64,000 nt of DNA from Alphaproteobacteria bacterium (GCA_027485835.1 JAIXQG010000001.1:381902-445901), one strand, 5' to 3'; numbered from the stretch's first letter, positions 34,133 to 42,303 are shown. Program-made: numbers and translations. Notes: generated by a model from the letters alone, not told the origin.

Positions 34133-34725
34133 GCCGCCTTTTCAGACTTGAAGGGTTGGGTGGAGATGCCTGCGCGGGTGAGCATTACTTCGGTTTCGTA
34201 CAGCGGTAGGCCCATGATGCCAGACTTACTGCCGTGGAGGGTTTGAATCCAGTTTTCCATCAGCTCGATTTTCAGGCCGCCTGCGGTATGTGTCCAGAGC
34301 CCTGCAGTTATGTACGCGTTGATGTCGGATGCTGAGAGACGCTTCATCTTCACCCAGCTATTGACGGTTTTGTGGTGCAGCTTGCCGGTGGCATCTATGA
34401 CCACCACGACTGTGGGGATGGCGATGCGGCGGCCGGACTGGAGCTTGAGCATTTCCCGTGCTTCGTCTTCGGTCTGCGGTGTTTGCAGAATGCGGCGGCC
34501 CAGAATAACGGGAGAATCGGCCGCGAGGATAACGCAACCCGGATGGTTTGCGGCAATGGCTTGCGCCTTTGCTATGGCAACCCGTTTTATGTAGGCCAGT
34601 GGCGCTTCATTCTTCAGCGGTGTTTCGTCCACGTCGGCCGGTTGTGTGGAAAATTCCACGCCCAAACGGGCCAGCAAACCCTTACGGGTTTTAGATTGGC
34701 TGGCGAGGATGAGTTGGGGGGCCAT
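34129..34725 (-). CDS. maf: Maf-family nucleotide pyrophosphatase
   Basis: 198 residues. LILASQSKTRKGLLARLGVEF (about 5-25) and VILAADSPVILGRRILQTPQTEDEAREMLKLQSGRR (about 66-100) fit Maf; PLYETEVML near the end also fits. Maf enzymes hydrolyse modified or canonical nucleoside triphosphates and influence septum formation. The usual SPRR substrate loop reads SKTRK. The gene lies 2 bases behind dcd, so it adds to the window's stock of nucleotide-sanitation genes. Confidence 0.88.
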   Translation of the reverse strand: MAPQLILASQSKTRKGLLARLGVEFSTQPADVDETPLKNEAPLAYIKRVAIAKAQAIAANHPGCVILAADSPVILGRRILQTPQTEDEAREMLKLQSGRRIAIPTVVVVIDATGKLHHKTVNSWVKMKRLSASDINAYITAGLWTHTAGGLKIELMENWIQTLHGSKSGIMGLPLYETEVMLTRAGISTQPFKSEKAA

Positions 34726-34727
34726 TT

Positions 34728-35903
34728 CTAGGCTTCCATTTTAAACTGCTTGGCGAGCTTGAGCCCCTGCCCTGCGTAGTTAGAACCGATGCCCGAACCG
34801 TAGGTGGTGGTGGGGTTTTGCAAGAGGCGCTCATACAGGAAGCGGCCGATGGGTTGGCCGTGCTCCAGCACGCAGGGCACGTCGTGCGCGCGGACTTCTA
34901 GCACCGCTGTGGTGCCGTTGTGGGGCGAGCCGGCCGCGACGTAGCCAAAGCCGGGGTCGAAAAAGCCGGCATAGTGGACGCGGATTTCGCCGACGCGGGT
35001 GTCGTACGCTACCAATTCCGCCGCGTGGGTGGGGGGCACGCAGATGCCTTCGGAGCTGGCGAAGATGTAGAATTCTTCCGGATAAAGAATCAGCGGTTTG
35101 GAGTTGCTGCGGGTGATGGGCTCCCAGAAGTGGCTCCAGTCGTAGCCGGAGATGCGGGCGAGGTCTATCGGTTGGGTGTGGTGCTTGGCGCGGTAGCCGA
35201 TGATGGGATTGTCGCCGTGGCTATTGGATTGCTGGCCGTGGAGGTCGATGCTGATCCACAAACCTTGGGACATCACGTTTTCGGTGCCCTCGGTATGCTG
35301 GCGCAGCAGTGGCACCTGCTTGTGGAGTTCGGTCAGGTCGGCATCCGACACGCGGACATCGCCTTGGCGGAGGCGGAGCTGGTTGAGGCGGTCTCCGGCA
35401 CGGAGCACGATGGGGAATGTGAGGGGCGAAATTTCGACATACAGGCCGCCGCTGTAGCCGGGGGCGACGGTATCGTAAATGCTGGCGTTATCCGTCACCA
35501 GACGCACGAAGATATCCAGACGGCCAGTGCTGCTTTTGGGGCTGGCGGTGCCCTCGATAAAGTGCGGCAGGTGGACGGACTCTTGCAGCGGGACCAGATA
35601 GACCGCGCCGCGCTCGAACAATTGCGGTTGGGTGAGGTCGAGTTCGGTCATGGTCAGGCCCTCGAGGCACTCGGTCACCTTGCGGTTTTTGCCGGGCAGA
35701 AAGCCTGCTTGGATGCGGTAGGCTTTGGTGCCCAAGCGGAGGTCGAGGCTGGCGGGCTGGATTTGGCCCTCGGTGAGCTTTGTGGCGGATTTGAGTGCGC
35801 CTGAGGCAAAGAGGGCTTGGAAGTCGGTATCCACTAAGACACCTTGCACTGTGGCGCCTTGTTGCAGGGCGGCGATTTGGGCGGGGGCAGCTGCGCTATT
35901 CAT
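34728..35903 (-). CDS. dcd: 2'-deoxycytidine 5'-triphosphate deaminase (long alphaproteobacterial form)
   Basis: 391 residues, about twice the length of E. coli Dcd, as expected for the long family found in Alphaproteobacteria. GTASPKSSTGRLDIFVRLVTDN (about 117-138) and YSGGLYVEISPLTFPIVLRAGDRLNQLRLRQGD (about 147-179) are the N-terminal dUTPase-fold core; AHDVPCVLEHGQPIGRFLYERLLQNPTTTYGSGIGSNYAGQGLKLAKQF closes the C-terminal half. Converts dCTP to dUTP for thymidylate synthesis. Confidence 0.9.
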   Translation of the reverse strand: MNSAAAPAQIAALQQGATVQGVLVDTDFQALFASGALKSATKLTEGQIQPASLDLRLGTKAYRIQAGFLPGKNRKVTECLEGLTMTELDLTQPQLFERGAVYLVPLQESVHLPHFIEGTASPKSSTGRLDIFVRLVTDNASIYDTVAPGYSGGLYVEISPLTFPIVLRAGDRLNQLRLRQGDVRVSDADLTELHKQVPLLRQHTEGTENVMSQGLWISIDLHGQQSNSHGDNPIIGYRAKHHTQPIDLARISGYDWSHFWEPITRSNSKPLILYPEEFYIFASSEGICVPPTHAAELVAYDTRVGEIRVHYAGFFDPGFGYVAAGSPHNGTTAVLEVRAHDVPCVLEHGQPIGRFLYERLLQNPTTTYGSGIGSNYAGQGLKLAKQFKMEA

Positions 35904-35922
35904 CGGTGTTTTATAGCAGGGG

Positions 35923-35955
35923 TTGCGCTAGGGGTGAAGGGGTTGTATGCATACA
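35923..35955 (+). promoter_or_regulatory. Putative promoter of orphan cassette with palindromic -10
   Basis: TTGCGC (35923-35928), 17 bases, TATGCA (35946-35951). The -10 lies inside a perfect 12-bp palindrome TGTATGCATACA (35944-35955), which might also be an operator. 40 bases upstream of the next start codon. Confidence 0.55.
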
Positions 35956-35994
35956 GTGCTTGAATCATCTGCATTATTCTACGGGGAGCATGCC

Positions 35995-36453
35995 ATGCAG
36001 AACACCGATCACGGCCATTGGCCGAAAGCAAGTATTACCAGAGTCTCCTTTCATTCTACGCTTACACAAGAGTCCTTCCATGAATTCATCATGGATGACG
36101 CCACGGCCGAGAGGGTTTTTGAGGCTATGCTGGCAAAACTGAAGGCGGAAAAAGTCCCCTCTCCGGAGAGTGACGATAACGTTCAGGTTTACATTGTCGG
36201 CACAGCCTTCCGGACGTTTATCGGCGCTGACGAAGATGGATGGCCTTACGCGATAGTGTTTGGCACCGATATTGAAGGCGTTGAGTACCCGATGATTTTG
36301 CTGCGGTTTACTTCGGAGGGTATTTGGTTTCGTACCATCCAGCATAGGTTCTTTCTGAACAGGGTTTACCCTGCCCAGTGCAGCCTTGTGCTCTACCAGG
36401 ACATGCTGGCACGTGCCTACGCTGCCTATGGAATGGGACGACCTGAAATCTGA
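35995..36453 (+). CDS. Orphan hypothetical protein, cassette gene 1
   Basis: 152 residues from ATG 35995, preceded by GGGGAG. Soluble; two-layer look with VQVYIVGTAFRTFIGADEDGWPYAIVFGTDIEGVEYPMILLRFTSEGIWFRTIQHRFF (about 64-121) as probable beta-rich core and a Tyr/Ala-rich helical end. No recognised family. Transcribed opposite to the dcd-maf-rng unit and to the GGDEF gene that follows, with its own promoter and a shared strong terminator. Fifteen bases separate it from the next gene. Confidence 0.62.
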   Translation: MQNTDHGHWPKASITRVSFHSTLTQESFHEFIMDDATAERVFEAMLAKLKAEKVPSPESDDNVQVYIVGTAFRTFIGADEDGWPYAIVFGTDIEGVEYPMILLRFTSEGIWFRTIQHRFFLNRVYPAQCSLVLYQDMLARAYAAYGMGRPEI

Positions 36454-36467
36454 AACGGAGGTTACAT

Positions 36468-36803
36468 ATGGCCAAAACGGCGAAGCCAAAAGAGGCCTCT
36501 GGTAAAGACGGAGGCAAGACTGCAACGACACCCAAGCCACGAAGAGCAGCCGCGGGTAATCGTTTGACCAAACCGGAAGTGATGGAGGCTGCGGCTTTGA
36601 GAGAAGCCACAGAGCTGATGAACCGGATAGGCAAAGACTTTGATGACGTTTTGAAACGCGGCATTCAGAGCCTTGCACGGAAACACAAGGTTACGGAAAG
36701 CTTGGTTTACTCGGCCATTAGTCATCGGTTGATGACACAGGCGGTTGAACATGCGTTTTCGGCTATTGTGGCGGAGGAAGACCTGCCTGAAGACCTAGAC
36801 TAA
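36468..36803 (+). CDS. Orphan hypothetical protein with basic N-terminus, cassette gene 2
   Basis: 111 residues. Residues 1-32 are Lys/Ala/Thr/Pro-rich and probably disordered (AKTAKPKEASGKDGGKTATTPKPRRAAAG); residues 33-105 are helical (EVMEAAALREATELMNRIGKDFDDVLKRGIQSLARKHKVTESLVYSAISHRLMTQAVEHAF). The basic tail suggests nucleic-acid contact. Start supported by ACGGAGG upstream. The Lys/Ala-rich tail looks like the one on NusG in this same window. Confidence 0.6.
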   Translation: MAKTAKPKEASGKDGGKTATTPKPRRAAAGNRLTKPEVMEAAALREATELMNRIGKDFDDVLKRGIQSLARKHKVTESLVYSAISHRLMTQAVEHAFSAIVAEEDLPEDLD

Positions 36804-36820
36804 ACTACACGACTACGAAA

Positions 36821-36844
36821 AAGAGGGCTCCGGCCCTCTTTCTT
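36821..36844 (+). terminator. Strong terminator closing the orphan cassette
   Basis: AAGAGGGC-TCCG-GCCCTCTT (8-bp stem, 36821-36840) followed by TCTTCGTTT; also usable from the opposite strand (A-rich before it), where the convergent GGDEF gene ends at 36855. Confidence 0.8.
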
Positions 36845-36854
36845 CGTTTGTGGG

Positions 36855-37502
36855 TTAGGAAAGAATGGTTCCGGTGGGGGCGGAGGCGGCCAGCGCCTTG
36901 CGGGTGCGAGCCATGACGTCGGCTGCGTCGTCATCTTGTCCGAATACCGTTAAACCATGCACCACCATGGTGTGCAGGCTGCGGCCGCCGATGATGCACG
37001 GCGTGCTGGAGGTGATGCTGGAGAGCTCGGCTGCCCGCATTTCGGCGTTTTCGATCGCGCGAAGCTCGTTCAGGATAATCGCGAACTCGCCAAAGCGCGG
37101 GTGGGCGGCGATGTCTGTCGGGCGGATGTTCTGGCGGATGAGGCTGGCGGTGTGACGCAGGATGGCGTCGGTCGCCACTTCTCCCAACTGGTTAGAGAGG
37201 TTGGTGAAGTCGACAATGCTCAGCAAAATAAGGCCATGGCGGCGGCCGTAGCGGCGGGCGGTGGCGAGGGAGCGTTCCAATTCGGCCCCCAAGGTGCGGT
37301 GGTTGGCGAGGCCGGTGAGAGGGTCGGCGCCGGATTCCCGCTGCAGGGCGGTGATCATCTGCGCTTGTTCTTCCACCATGCGCTGGAGCTCTTTGTAGTC
37401 GCTCATCAGTGTATCGTAGTCGGAGGCGGGTTCTTGGCCCGCGTCGAAATCCGCTTCGCGGCGGCGCATCATGTTTTGGAGCGGGTCTTTAAATTTGGCC
37501 AT
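36855..37502 (-). CDS. Degenerate GGDEF-domain protein with retained I-site
   Basis: 215 residues. A short coiled-coil N-terminus (TLMSDYKELQRMVEEQAQMITALQRES) leads into a GGDEF fold (ADPLTGLANHRTLGAELERSLATARRYGRRHGLILLSIVDFTNLS). The signature motif reads RFGEF instead of GGDEF, so diguanylate cyclase activity is unlikely. Five residues upstream, RPTD matches the inhibitory RxxD c-di-GMP-binding site. It therefore may serve as a c-di-GMP receptor. It is paired with an intact GGDEF gene just upstream on the same strand. Confidence 0.82.
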   Translation of the reverse strand: MAKFKDPLQNMMRRREADFDAGQEPASDYDTLMSDYKELQRMVEEQAQMITALQRESGADPLTGLANHRTLGAELERSLATARRYGRRHGLILLSIVDFTNLSNQLGEVATDAILRHTASLIRQNIRPTDIAAHPRFGEFAIILNELRAIENAEMRAAELSSITSSTPCIIGGRSLHTMVVHGLTVFGQDDDAADVMARTRKALAASAPTGTILS

Positions 37503-37536
37503 GAGGTTATTATTGGTATTTCCGCTGAAAGTGCAA

Positions 37537-37565
37537 GGCTAAAGCAGTGTTTTCCTGCTTTAGCC
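37537..37565. repeat. 11-bp inverted repeat between the two GGDEF genes
   Basis: GGCTAAAGCAG (37537-37547) and CTGCTTTAGCC (37555-37565) with a 7-base loop. No U-run follows on the minus strand, so it is a stable mRNA hairpin rather than a clear terminator; it could uncouple expression of the two GGDEF genes. Confidence 0.6.
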
Positions 37566-37584
37566 CCTGCCCTTTTTAACGAAG

Positions 37585-38244
37585 TTACGCACGGATGGAT
37601 TTGAGGGCTTGCTTGAGGCGGTACATGCGCGAGTCGGCCAGCTCAATCAGTTCCGGCAGCGACGGTGCTTCTTCTAAGGTAGCGATACCCACGCTGATGT
37701 TGGCGGTGAGGATGTTGCCGTCGTAGTTCACAGGTGCTTGCTCTAATGCCATACGCAGGCGGCGGGCCATGATGAGGGCTTGGCTGAGGCCTGCGCCTAC
37801 CAAAAACACCATGAATTCGTCGCCACCCAGGCGGCAGAGGTTGTCGGTACCGCGGGTGTTGTCGCGTAAAACATCCGCGACACGGCGCAGAAGAGCGTCT
37901 CCGGCGGCGTGGCCGTACACATCGTTCACCTGCTTGAAGCCGTTGAGGTCGAACATCATGAGTGCGCCTTGGTGGCCGTAGCGTTGGAAGTTTTCGATCG
38001 ATTTATTGAGCGCGTTTTCCATACCGCGGCGGTTGAGCAGGCCGGTCAGGCTATCGTGGTTGGCTTTTTCGGCAAGGCTTTCTATCAATGCCGCTTGGCG
38101 CTCGATACGTTCTTCCAACGTACTAATATGTGTGCGCAGAACCGAAAGTTCGGGCGGGGCCGGTACAAAGCTGTAAGTAGCCTTACCGTGAATGGCCGGC
38201 CAACGGCGTTGGGCGGATTGTTTGGTGTGAGCGAGTTGTTTCAT
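37585..38244 (-). CDS. GGDEF-domain diguanylate cyclase
   Basis: 219 residues from ATG 38244, with GGAGAG upstream; a frame to 38271 starts inside the leader hairpin. N-terminal helix with coiled-coil character (LSVLRTHISTLEERIERQAALIESLAEKANHD), then GGDEF domain: LTGLLNRRGMENALNKSIENFQRYGHQGALMMFDLNGFKQVNDVYGHAAGD and CRLGGDEFMVFL with intact signature. RGTD five residues before it is an intact inhibitory I-site. Makes c-di-GMP with product feedback. No membrane segment; cytosolic. Confidence 0.88.
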   Translation of the reverse strand: MKQLAHTKQSAQRRWPAIHGKATYSFVPAPPELSVLRTHISTLEERIERQAALIESLAEKANHDSLTGLLNRRGMENALNKSIENFQRYGHQGALMMFDLNGFKQVNDVYGHAAGDALLRRVADVLRDNTRGTDNLCRLGGDEFMVFLVGAGLSQALIMARRLRMALEQAPVNYDGNILTANISVGIATLEEAPSLPELIELADSRMYRLKQALKSIRA

Positions 38245-38248
38245 CGTA

Positions 38249-38269
38249 GTCTCTCCTATGTTGAGAGAC
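38249..38269 (-). promoter_or_regulatory. GTCTCT...AGAGAC palindrome overlapping the GGDEF ribosome-binding site
   Basis: On the plus strand GTCTCTCCTATGTTGAGAGAC; on the transcript GUCUCU pairs with AGAGAC and the GGAGAG Shine-Dalgarno lies in the 3' arm, 5 bases before the start. It could sequester the ribosome-binding site or bind a regulator. It shares nine leading bases with the distal operator at 29201. Confidence 0.6.
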
Positions 38270-38273
38270 ATAA

Positions 38274-38290
38274 TGCATACAGTATGCCAA
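38274..38290 (-). promoter_or_regulatory. GCATACTGTATGC palindrome upstream of GGDEF gene
   Basis: A 13-bp perfect palindrome with one central base (GCATAC-T-GTATGC) just upstream of the leader hairpin; the overlapping TATGCA could be the -10 hexamer. Same flavour as the palindromic -10 regions near 35944 and 48195. Confidence 0.45.
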
Positions 38291-38317
38291 AGTTCAGGCG
38301 AAGCGGTGTCGTTTTAG

Positions 38318-39454
38318 TTATTTGATATATTTAACAACAACTTCGGCAGCCATTTGAGCGGGAGGTTTGGGGGTGGCCATCAGGCTTTTGAGCCCTTCCA
38401 GTGCCTTGATTTGGGCGTCTCGGGCGGCGGTGCCGGAAAGCAGCAGGCCCATAACCTCGGTGAGTTTGGCGGTGCTGGCGGCGTGTTGAATGTACTCGGG
38501 GTACGCCACCCGTTTGCCAGCGTTGTGGAGTATCAGGTTGGGCAGGCTGATGTACGGCACCTGTACCAACAGGCGCGCGATAAGGTAGGTGAGCGGGTTC
38601 ATTTTGTACGTGACGACAGCGGGGACACCGAGCAGCGCCATTTCTAAGTTATTGGTACCGGATTTGGCCAATGCGGCGGTGGCGGTGGCGAGGTGGTGGA
38701 AGCGTTCTTCGCCGAAGACCGGAAGAATCAGGTCGGTGCTCTCCCATGGGGCTATTTTTTGGCAGAGCTCCAGAGTTTGGCGGTTGGGCAAGGCCAGCAC
38801 AGCGCTGAGGGTGGGCTGGCGCTCCCGCAGGTTGCGATAAGTTTGCAGGAAGATGGGCCAGTGGCGCGTAAGCTCCGACGTGCGGGAGCCCGGCAGTAGG
38901 GCGAGCACGGGCTTTTGGCCTTCGGTTCGGGCTTTAACAAAGGGCTCCAGCATGGTGATGGCGGGGTGGCCGACGTAGCTGGTTTTGATGCCGTAGTTTT
39001 GGAAAAAGCCTTGCTCGAACGGTAGAATGGTGAGGAGGTGCGTGTAAAGCTCGCGCAGTTTGTGGGCCCTGCCCTGCCGCCATGCCCAGACTTTGGGCGC
39101 GACGTATTGGATGTGCGGAATGCCCAGTTTGCGGACGCGTTTGGCGAGGCGGGAGGAGAAATCCTGACTGTCTATCGTGATAATCAGGTCGGGTTTTTCT
39201 TTTGTAACCAGTTCTTCCAGTTGCCGCAGGCGTTTGAGGATGCGCGGGATGGCGGGGATGACCTCGAACAGCCCCATCACGGCAAGGTCGGACATCGGGA
39301 AGACCGGTTGGAGGCCTTGGTCGTGCATGTGTTCTCCGCCCACGCCGAGGAACCGTAGGGTCGGGTGGGTGCGCTTCAATTCCGCCATGAGCGCGCCGCC
39401 GAGGCGGTCTCCGGAGGCTTCTCCGGCGATGATGAGGAGGGTTTGGGTGGGCAC
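38318..39454 (-). CDS. lpxB: Lipid-A-disaccharide synthase
   Basis: 378 residues. GT19 glycosyltransferase joining UDP-2,3-diacylglucosamine and lipid X. Conserved IIAGEASGDRLGGALMAELKR (about 7-27), FLGVGGEHMHDQGLQPVFPMSDLAVMGLFEV (about 35-65), HIQYVAPKVWAWRQGRAHKL (about 113-132) and GTNNLEMALLGVPAVVTYK. Last gene of the lpxI-lpxB pair, 10 bases behind lpxI. Confidence 0.96.
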   Translation of the reverse strand: MPTQTLLIIAGEASGDRLGGALMAELKRTHPTLRFLGVGGEHMHDQGLQPVFPMSDLAVMGLFEVIPAIPRILKRLRQLEELVTKEKPDLIITIDSQDFSSRLAKRVRKLGIPHIQYVAPKVWAWRQGRAHKLRELYTHLLTILPFEQGFFQNYGIKTSYVGHPAITMLEPFVKARTEGQKPVLALLPGSRTSELTRHWPIFLQTYRNLRERQPTLSAVLALPNRQTLELCQKIAPWESTDLILPVFGEERFHHLATATAALAKSGTNNLEMALLGVPAVVTYKMNPLTYLIARLLVQVPYISLPNLILHNAGKRVAYPEYIQHAASTAKLTEVMGLLLSGTAARDAQIKALEGLKSLMATPKPPAQMAAEVVVKYIK

Positions 39455-39464
39455 GACTTAAACC

Positions 39465-40322
39465 TTACTCGGATACCACGAACAGGTTGTGGGCGTTGGC
39501 GTGGGTGAGCGAATCTTCTCGGTTGAGGAAGAGCGTGCGGCCGGACTGGATGCAGAGGCCGCGGTAGTTGTGTTGAGCCAGCAGTTTGATGGTTTCTTGG
39601 CCGACGGTAGGGAGGTCGGCGAGGTCGGTTTGCATATCCTTGGCGCGTTTGACGAGGATGCCGCCGTGGCCGGTGTCGCCCTTTTCTCCGGTGCGTAAAG
39701 CAGCGCAGCGGGCGATGAGGGCGTCGGTGCCTTCCACCGCTTCCACGCCGATAATCGCGCCGTTATGGACGATACAGGCTTGGCCGATGTCGAGGTCTCC
39801 CAGCACGGCCAGCGTGCTGCGGGCTAGGGCGATGTCTTCCAGTTCGTCGTGCGTGGGCTCGGCCTTGGTGAGCAGGCCTTTGGGCGCGAGCAGGCTTGGC
39901 GCGAGGTCTTGGATGGTGACCAGTTGGAAGCCTTCTTCCTTCAGAAAGTCGGTGACAGAGCGGAGGAGTGCGTCGTCGTGCTTGATGACCGCGCGGGCGA
40001 GCAGTTTGAGGCCGGTGGCATCCGGCTTAAGGCTGAGGATGGAGGGTTTGTTGAGGTGCCCGGCCAGTGCCACGTGGGTGACTTTGTGGCTCTTTAAATG
40101 CGCCAGAATGTGGCCGATTTGGCCGAGGGGGAACTCCTTCACGCTATTCGTGTGGGAGAAATCCTTCGGTTGGGGTTGGCCGACGAACGTGACCATGTGC
40201 ACGCCCCAGCCGCTGGCGGCGGCGACTTGCGCCATGGTGGTGGGCAGTGGGTCTCCGCCCGCCAGAATGGCGAGGATGGGTTGCGGAGACGTGGTTTGTG
40301 CGATGTTTTTGGACGTTGGCAT
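39465..40322 (-). CDS. lpxI: UDP-2,3-diacylglucosamine pyrophosphatase LpxI
   Basis: 285 residues. The alphaproteobacterial alternative to LpxH, hydrolysing UDP-2,3-diacylglucosamine to lipid X. Conserved: ILAGGDPLPTTMAQVAAASGW, SHKVTHVALAGHLNKPSI, GLLTKAEPTHDELEDIALA, and the C-terminal VLVKRAKDMQTDLADLPTVGQETIKLLAQHNYRGLCIQSGRTLFL-like block (here GGILVKRAKDMQ...). lpxI beside lpxB is standard; here an ispH gene on the other strand separates the pair from lpxA. Confidence 0.93.
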   Translation of the reverse strand: MPTSKNIAQTTSPQPILAILAGGDPLPTTMAQVAAASGWGVHMVTFVGQPQPKDFSHTNSVKEFPLGQIGHILAHLKSHKVTHVALAGHLNKPSILSLKPDATGLKLLARAVIKHDDALLRSVTDFLKEEGFQLVTIQDLAPSLLAPKGLLTKAEPTHDELEDIALARSTLAVLGDLDIGQACIVHNGAIIGVEAVEGTDALIARCAALRTGEKGDTGHGGILVKRAKDMQTDLADLPTVGQETIKLLAQHNYRGLCIQSGRTLFLNREDSLTHANAHNLFVVSE

Positions 40323-40464
40323 GGCGGCAAAGTAGCAGAGTTTTAAGCCTAACGGGAGACGTTTTGTGTGTATTTACAGCGTATCCGTTTGTATAAGTAA
40401 TTTTACATACACTTTTTTGCGTTTTTCCGTAGACGAAAGCATGTAGCTGCCCTATCAATGGGAT
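40323..40464 (+). promoter_or_regulatory. ispH promoter region
   Basis: 142 bases, AT-rich compared with surroundings. Contains TTTGTATAAG near 40388 as possible -10 and an interrupted inverted repeat TGTAT...ATACA (about 40390-40414). No certain -35. Confidence 0.35.
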
Positions 40465-41442
40465 ATGACAACTCAGATGCCCCCACAGATGACGATTCTG
40501 TTATGTGCGCCGCGCGGTTTTTGTGCCGGTGTGAGCCGTGCCATTGCTATGGTAGAGGCGTCTCTCGAACGTTTTGGGGCACCGGTGTATGTGCGCCACG
40601 AGATTGTGCATAACAAAACCGTAGTGGAGCGCCTGCGCGCCAAAGGTGCGGTATTTGTAGAGGAATTGAAGGATATTCCGCTGACCAAGCAGCCGGTCGT
40701 GTTTTCGGCCCACGGGGTAAGCAAGGCCGTTGTGGCGGAGGCTGAGACGCGTGGTTTTCTGATTGTAGACGCCACCTGCCCGCTGGTAAGCAAGGTGCAT
40801 ACCTCGGCCGAGCGGTTGCATGAACAGGGCCACCATATCGTGATGATCGGCCACGCGGGTCACGTTGAGGTTGCCGGTACGCGCGGCCAGATTCCGGCTG
40901 ATGCCAGCACGCTGGTGGAGACCGTGGCCGATGCGGAGACCGTGCAGCTGCCGGATGGCCCCCTCGCCGTGGCGACCCAGACGACGTTGAGTGTGGACGA
41001 GACGCAGGAAATTATTGCGACGCTGATGAAGCGCTTCCCCCACATGAAGCAGCCGAAGAAGGAAGATATTTGCTACGCAACGACCAACCGCCAAGCGGCG
41101 GTGAAGGAGATTGCCGCCCGTTGCGACGCCCTGCTGGTTGTGGGCGCGCCCAACAGCAGCAACAGCAAGCAGTTGGTGAATGTGGCCAAGCAGTATGGCT
41201 GCGATAAATCGGTTTTGGTACAGCGCGCGGAAGAGCTGGATATGAGCCTGCTGGACGGTGTGACGACCCTCGGCCTGACCGCCGGTGCAAGTGCGCCGGA
41301 GGACTTGGTGCAGGCGATTATTGATAAGATACGTGAGACCCGCAGTGTGACCGTGGAAGAGGTTGTGACGACGGAAGAGAACTATGTTTTCAAGATGCCG
41401 CAATTCCTTACTGAGCCGGTTGAGACAGCGCAGTACGCTTAA
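40465..41442 (+). CDS. ispH: 4-hydroxy-3-methylbut-2-enyl diphosphate reductase
   Basis: 325 residues; last enzyme of the MEP isoprenoid pathway, a [4Fe-4S] protein. Cluster cysteines in [13 protein letters not shown] (Cys 20), [12 protein letters not shown] (near 111) and [18 protein letters not shown] (near 195); EFSAHGVS-type segment reads [27 protein letters not shown] near the C-terminus is also conserved. On the opposite strand to the lpx genes on both sides. Confidence 0.96.
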   Translation: MTTQMPPQMTILLCAPRGFCAGVSRAIAMVEASLERFGAPVYVRHEIVHNKTVVERLRAKGAVFVEELKDIPLTKQPVVFSAHGVSKAVVAEAETRGFLIVDATCPLVSKVHTSAERLHEQGHHIVMIGHAGHVEVAGTRGQIPADASTLVETVADAETVQLPDGPLAVATQTTLSVDETQEIIATLMKRFPHMKQPKKEDICYATTNRQAAVKEIAARCDALLVVGAPNSSNSKQLVNVAKQYGCDKSVLVQRAEELDMSLLDGVTTLGLTAGASAPEDLVQAIIDKIRETRSVTVEEVVTTEENYVFKMPQFLTEPVETAQYA

Positions 41443-41446
41443 AGAT

Positions 41447-41476
41447 TAAAAAGGGCCATGCGGCCCTTTTCTTTTT
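41447..41476. terminator. Bidirectional terminator between ispH and lpxA
   Basis: AAAAAGGGCC-ATGC-GGCCCTTTTCTTTTT: perfect 7-bp stem with a tetraloop, T-rich on both strands, serving both convergent genes. Confidence 0.85.
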
Positions 41477-41485
41477 GGTGCTTCA

Positions 41486-42286
41486 CTACTCGTCGTCTTC
41501 GTACGCCGTCACACCGCGGTGGGTGTTGAGGACGAATTCGGCGAGGTCTTTGACCTCGGTTATTTTGCTGCGGCGCTTGAGTTTTTCGGCGCGTTCGGTC
41601 AGGGGCATATCTTCGTTTTCGGGGGTTTCGTCGAAGAGGAACTCGTACGCGTTGTCCAGCTCGCGGATGGTGGCTTTTTCAAATCCGCGGCGGCGAAGGC
41701 CGATGAGGTTGAGGCCCTTGAGCATGGCGCGGCGGCCGGAGACGGAGGCATAGGGTGGTACGTCGTAATCCACCGCCGTATGCCCGCCGATGATGGAGTG
41801 CGCGCCGACGCGGACGTGCTGGTGAATGCCGGAGAGGCCACCGATGGTGACGTTGTCGGCGATTTCGACATGCCCTGCCAGCTGGGTGTAGTTGGCGATG
41901 ATGACGTTGTTGCCGACGATACAATCGTGCGCGATATGGCTACCGGCCATAAGCAGGTTGTTGTTGCCAACCACGGTGGTGCCTTTGTCGGCTGCCGTGC
42001 CGATGTGCATGGTGACGCCTTCGCGGATGTCGTTGCCATCGCCGATGGTGAGGGTGGCTTCTTCGCCCTTATACTTACGGTCTGGCGACGGTTGGCCGAG
42101 CGAGGCGAACGGGTAGATGACGTTGTTTTTACCGATAGTGGTATGGCCAGTGACGACCACGTGGCTGACCAAGCGCGTGCCTTCGCCGATCGTCACGTTG
42201 GCACCGACGGTGCAGAACGGGCCGATGATAACGTCCTTCGCCAATTGGGCGCCGGCTTCAATAATCGCGGTGGGGTGGATGGTCAT
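41486..42286 (-). CDS. lpxA: UDP-N-acetylglucosamine O-acyltransferase
   Basis: 266 residues, left-handed beta-helix with hexapeptide repeats through about residue 185 and a helical C-terminus. First step of lipid A synthesis. Catalytic His region in NNNLLMAGSHIAHDCIVGNNVIIAN (near 117-140); GRRAMLKGLNLIGLRRRGF near 190 is the family C-domain signature. Follows fabZ by 17 bases. Confidence 0.96.
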   Translation of the reverse strand: MTIHPTAIIEAGAQLAKDVIIGPFCTVGANVTIGEGTRLVSHVVVTGHTTIGKNNVIYPFASLGQPSPDRKYKGEEATLTIGDGNDIREGVTMHIGTAADKGTTVVGNNNLLMAGSHIAHDCIVGNNVIIANYTQLAGHVEIADNVTIGGLSGIHQHVRVGAHSIIGGHTAVDYDVPPYASVSGRRAMLKGLNLIGLRRRGFEKATIRELDNAYEFLFDETPENEDMPLTERAEKLKRRSKITEVKDLAEFVLNTHRGVTAYEDDE

Positions 42287-42303
42287 GGGGGAAACTTTGA
42301 TTG

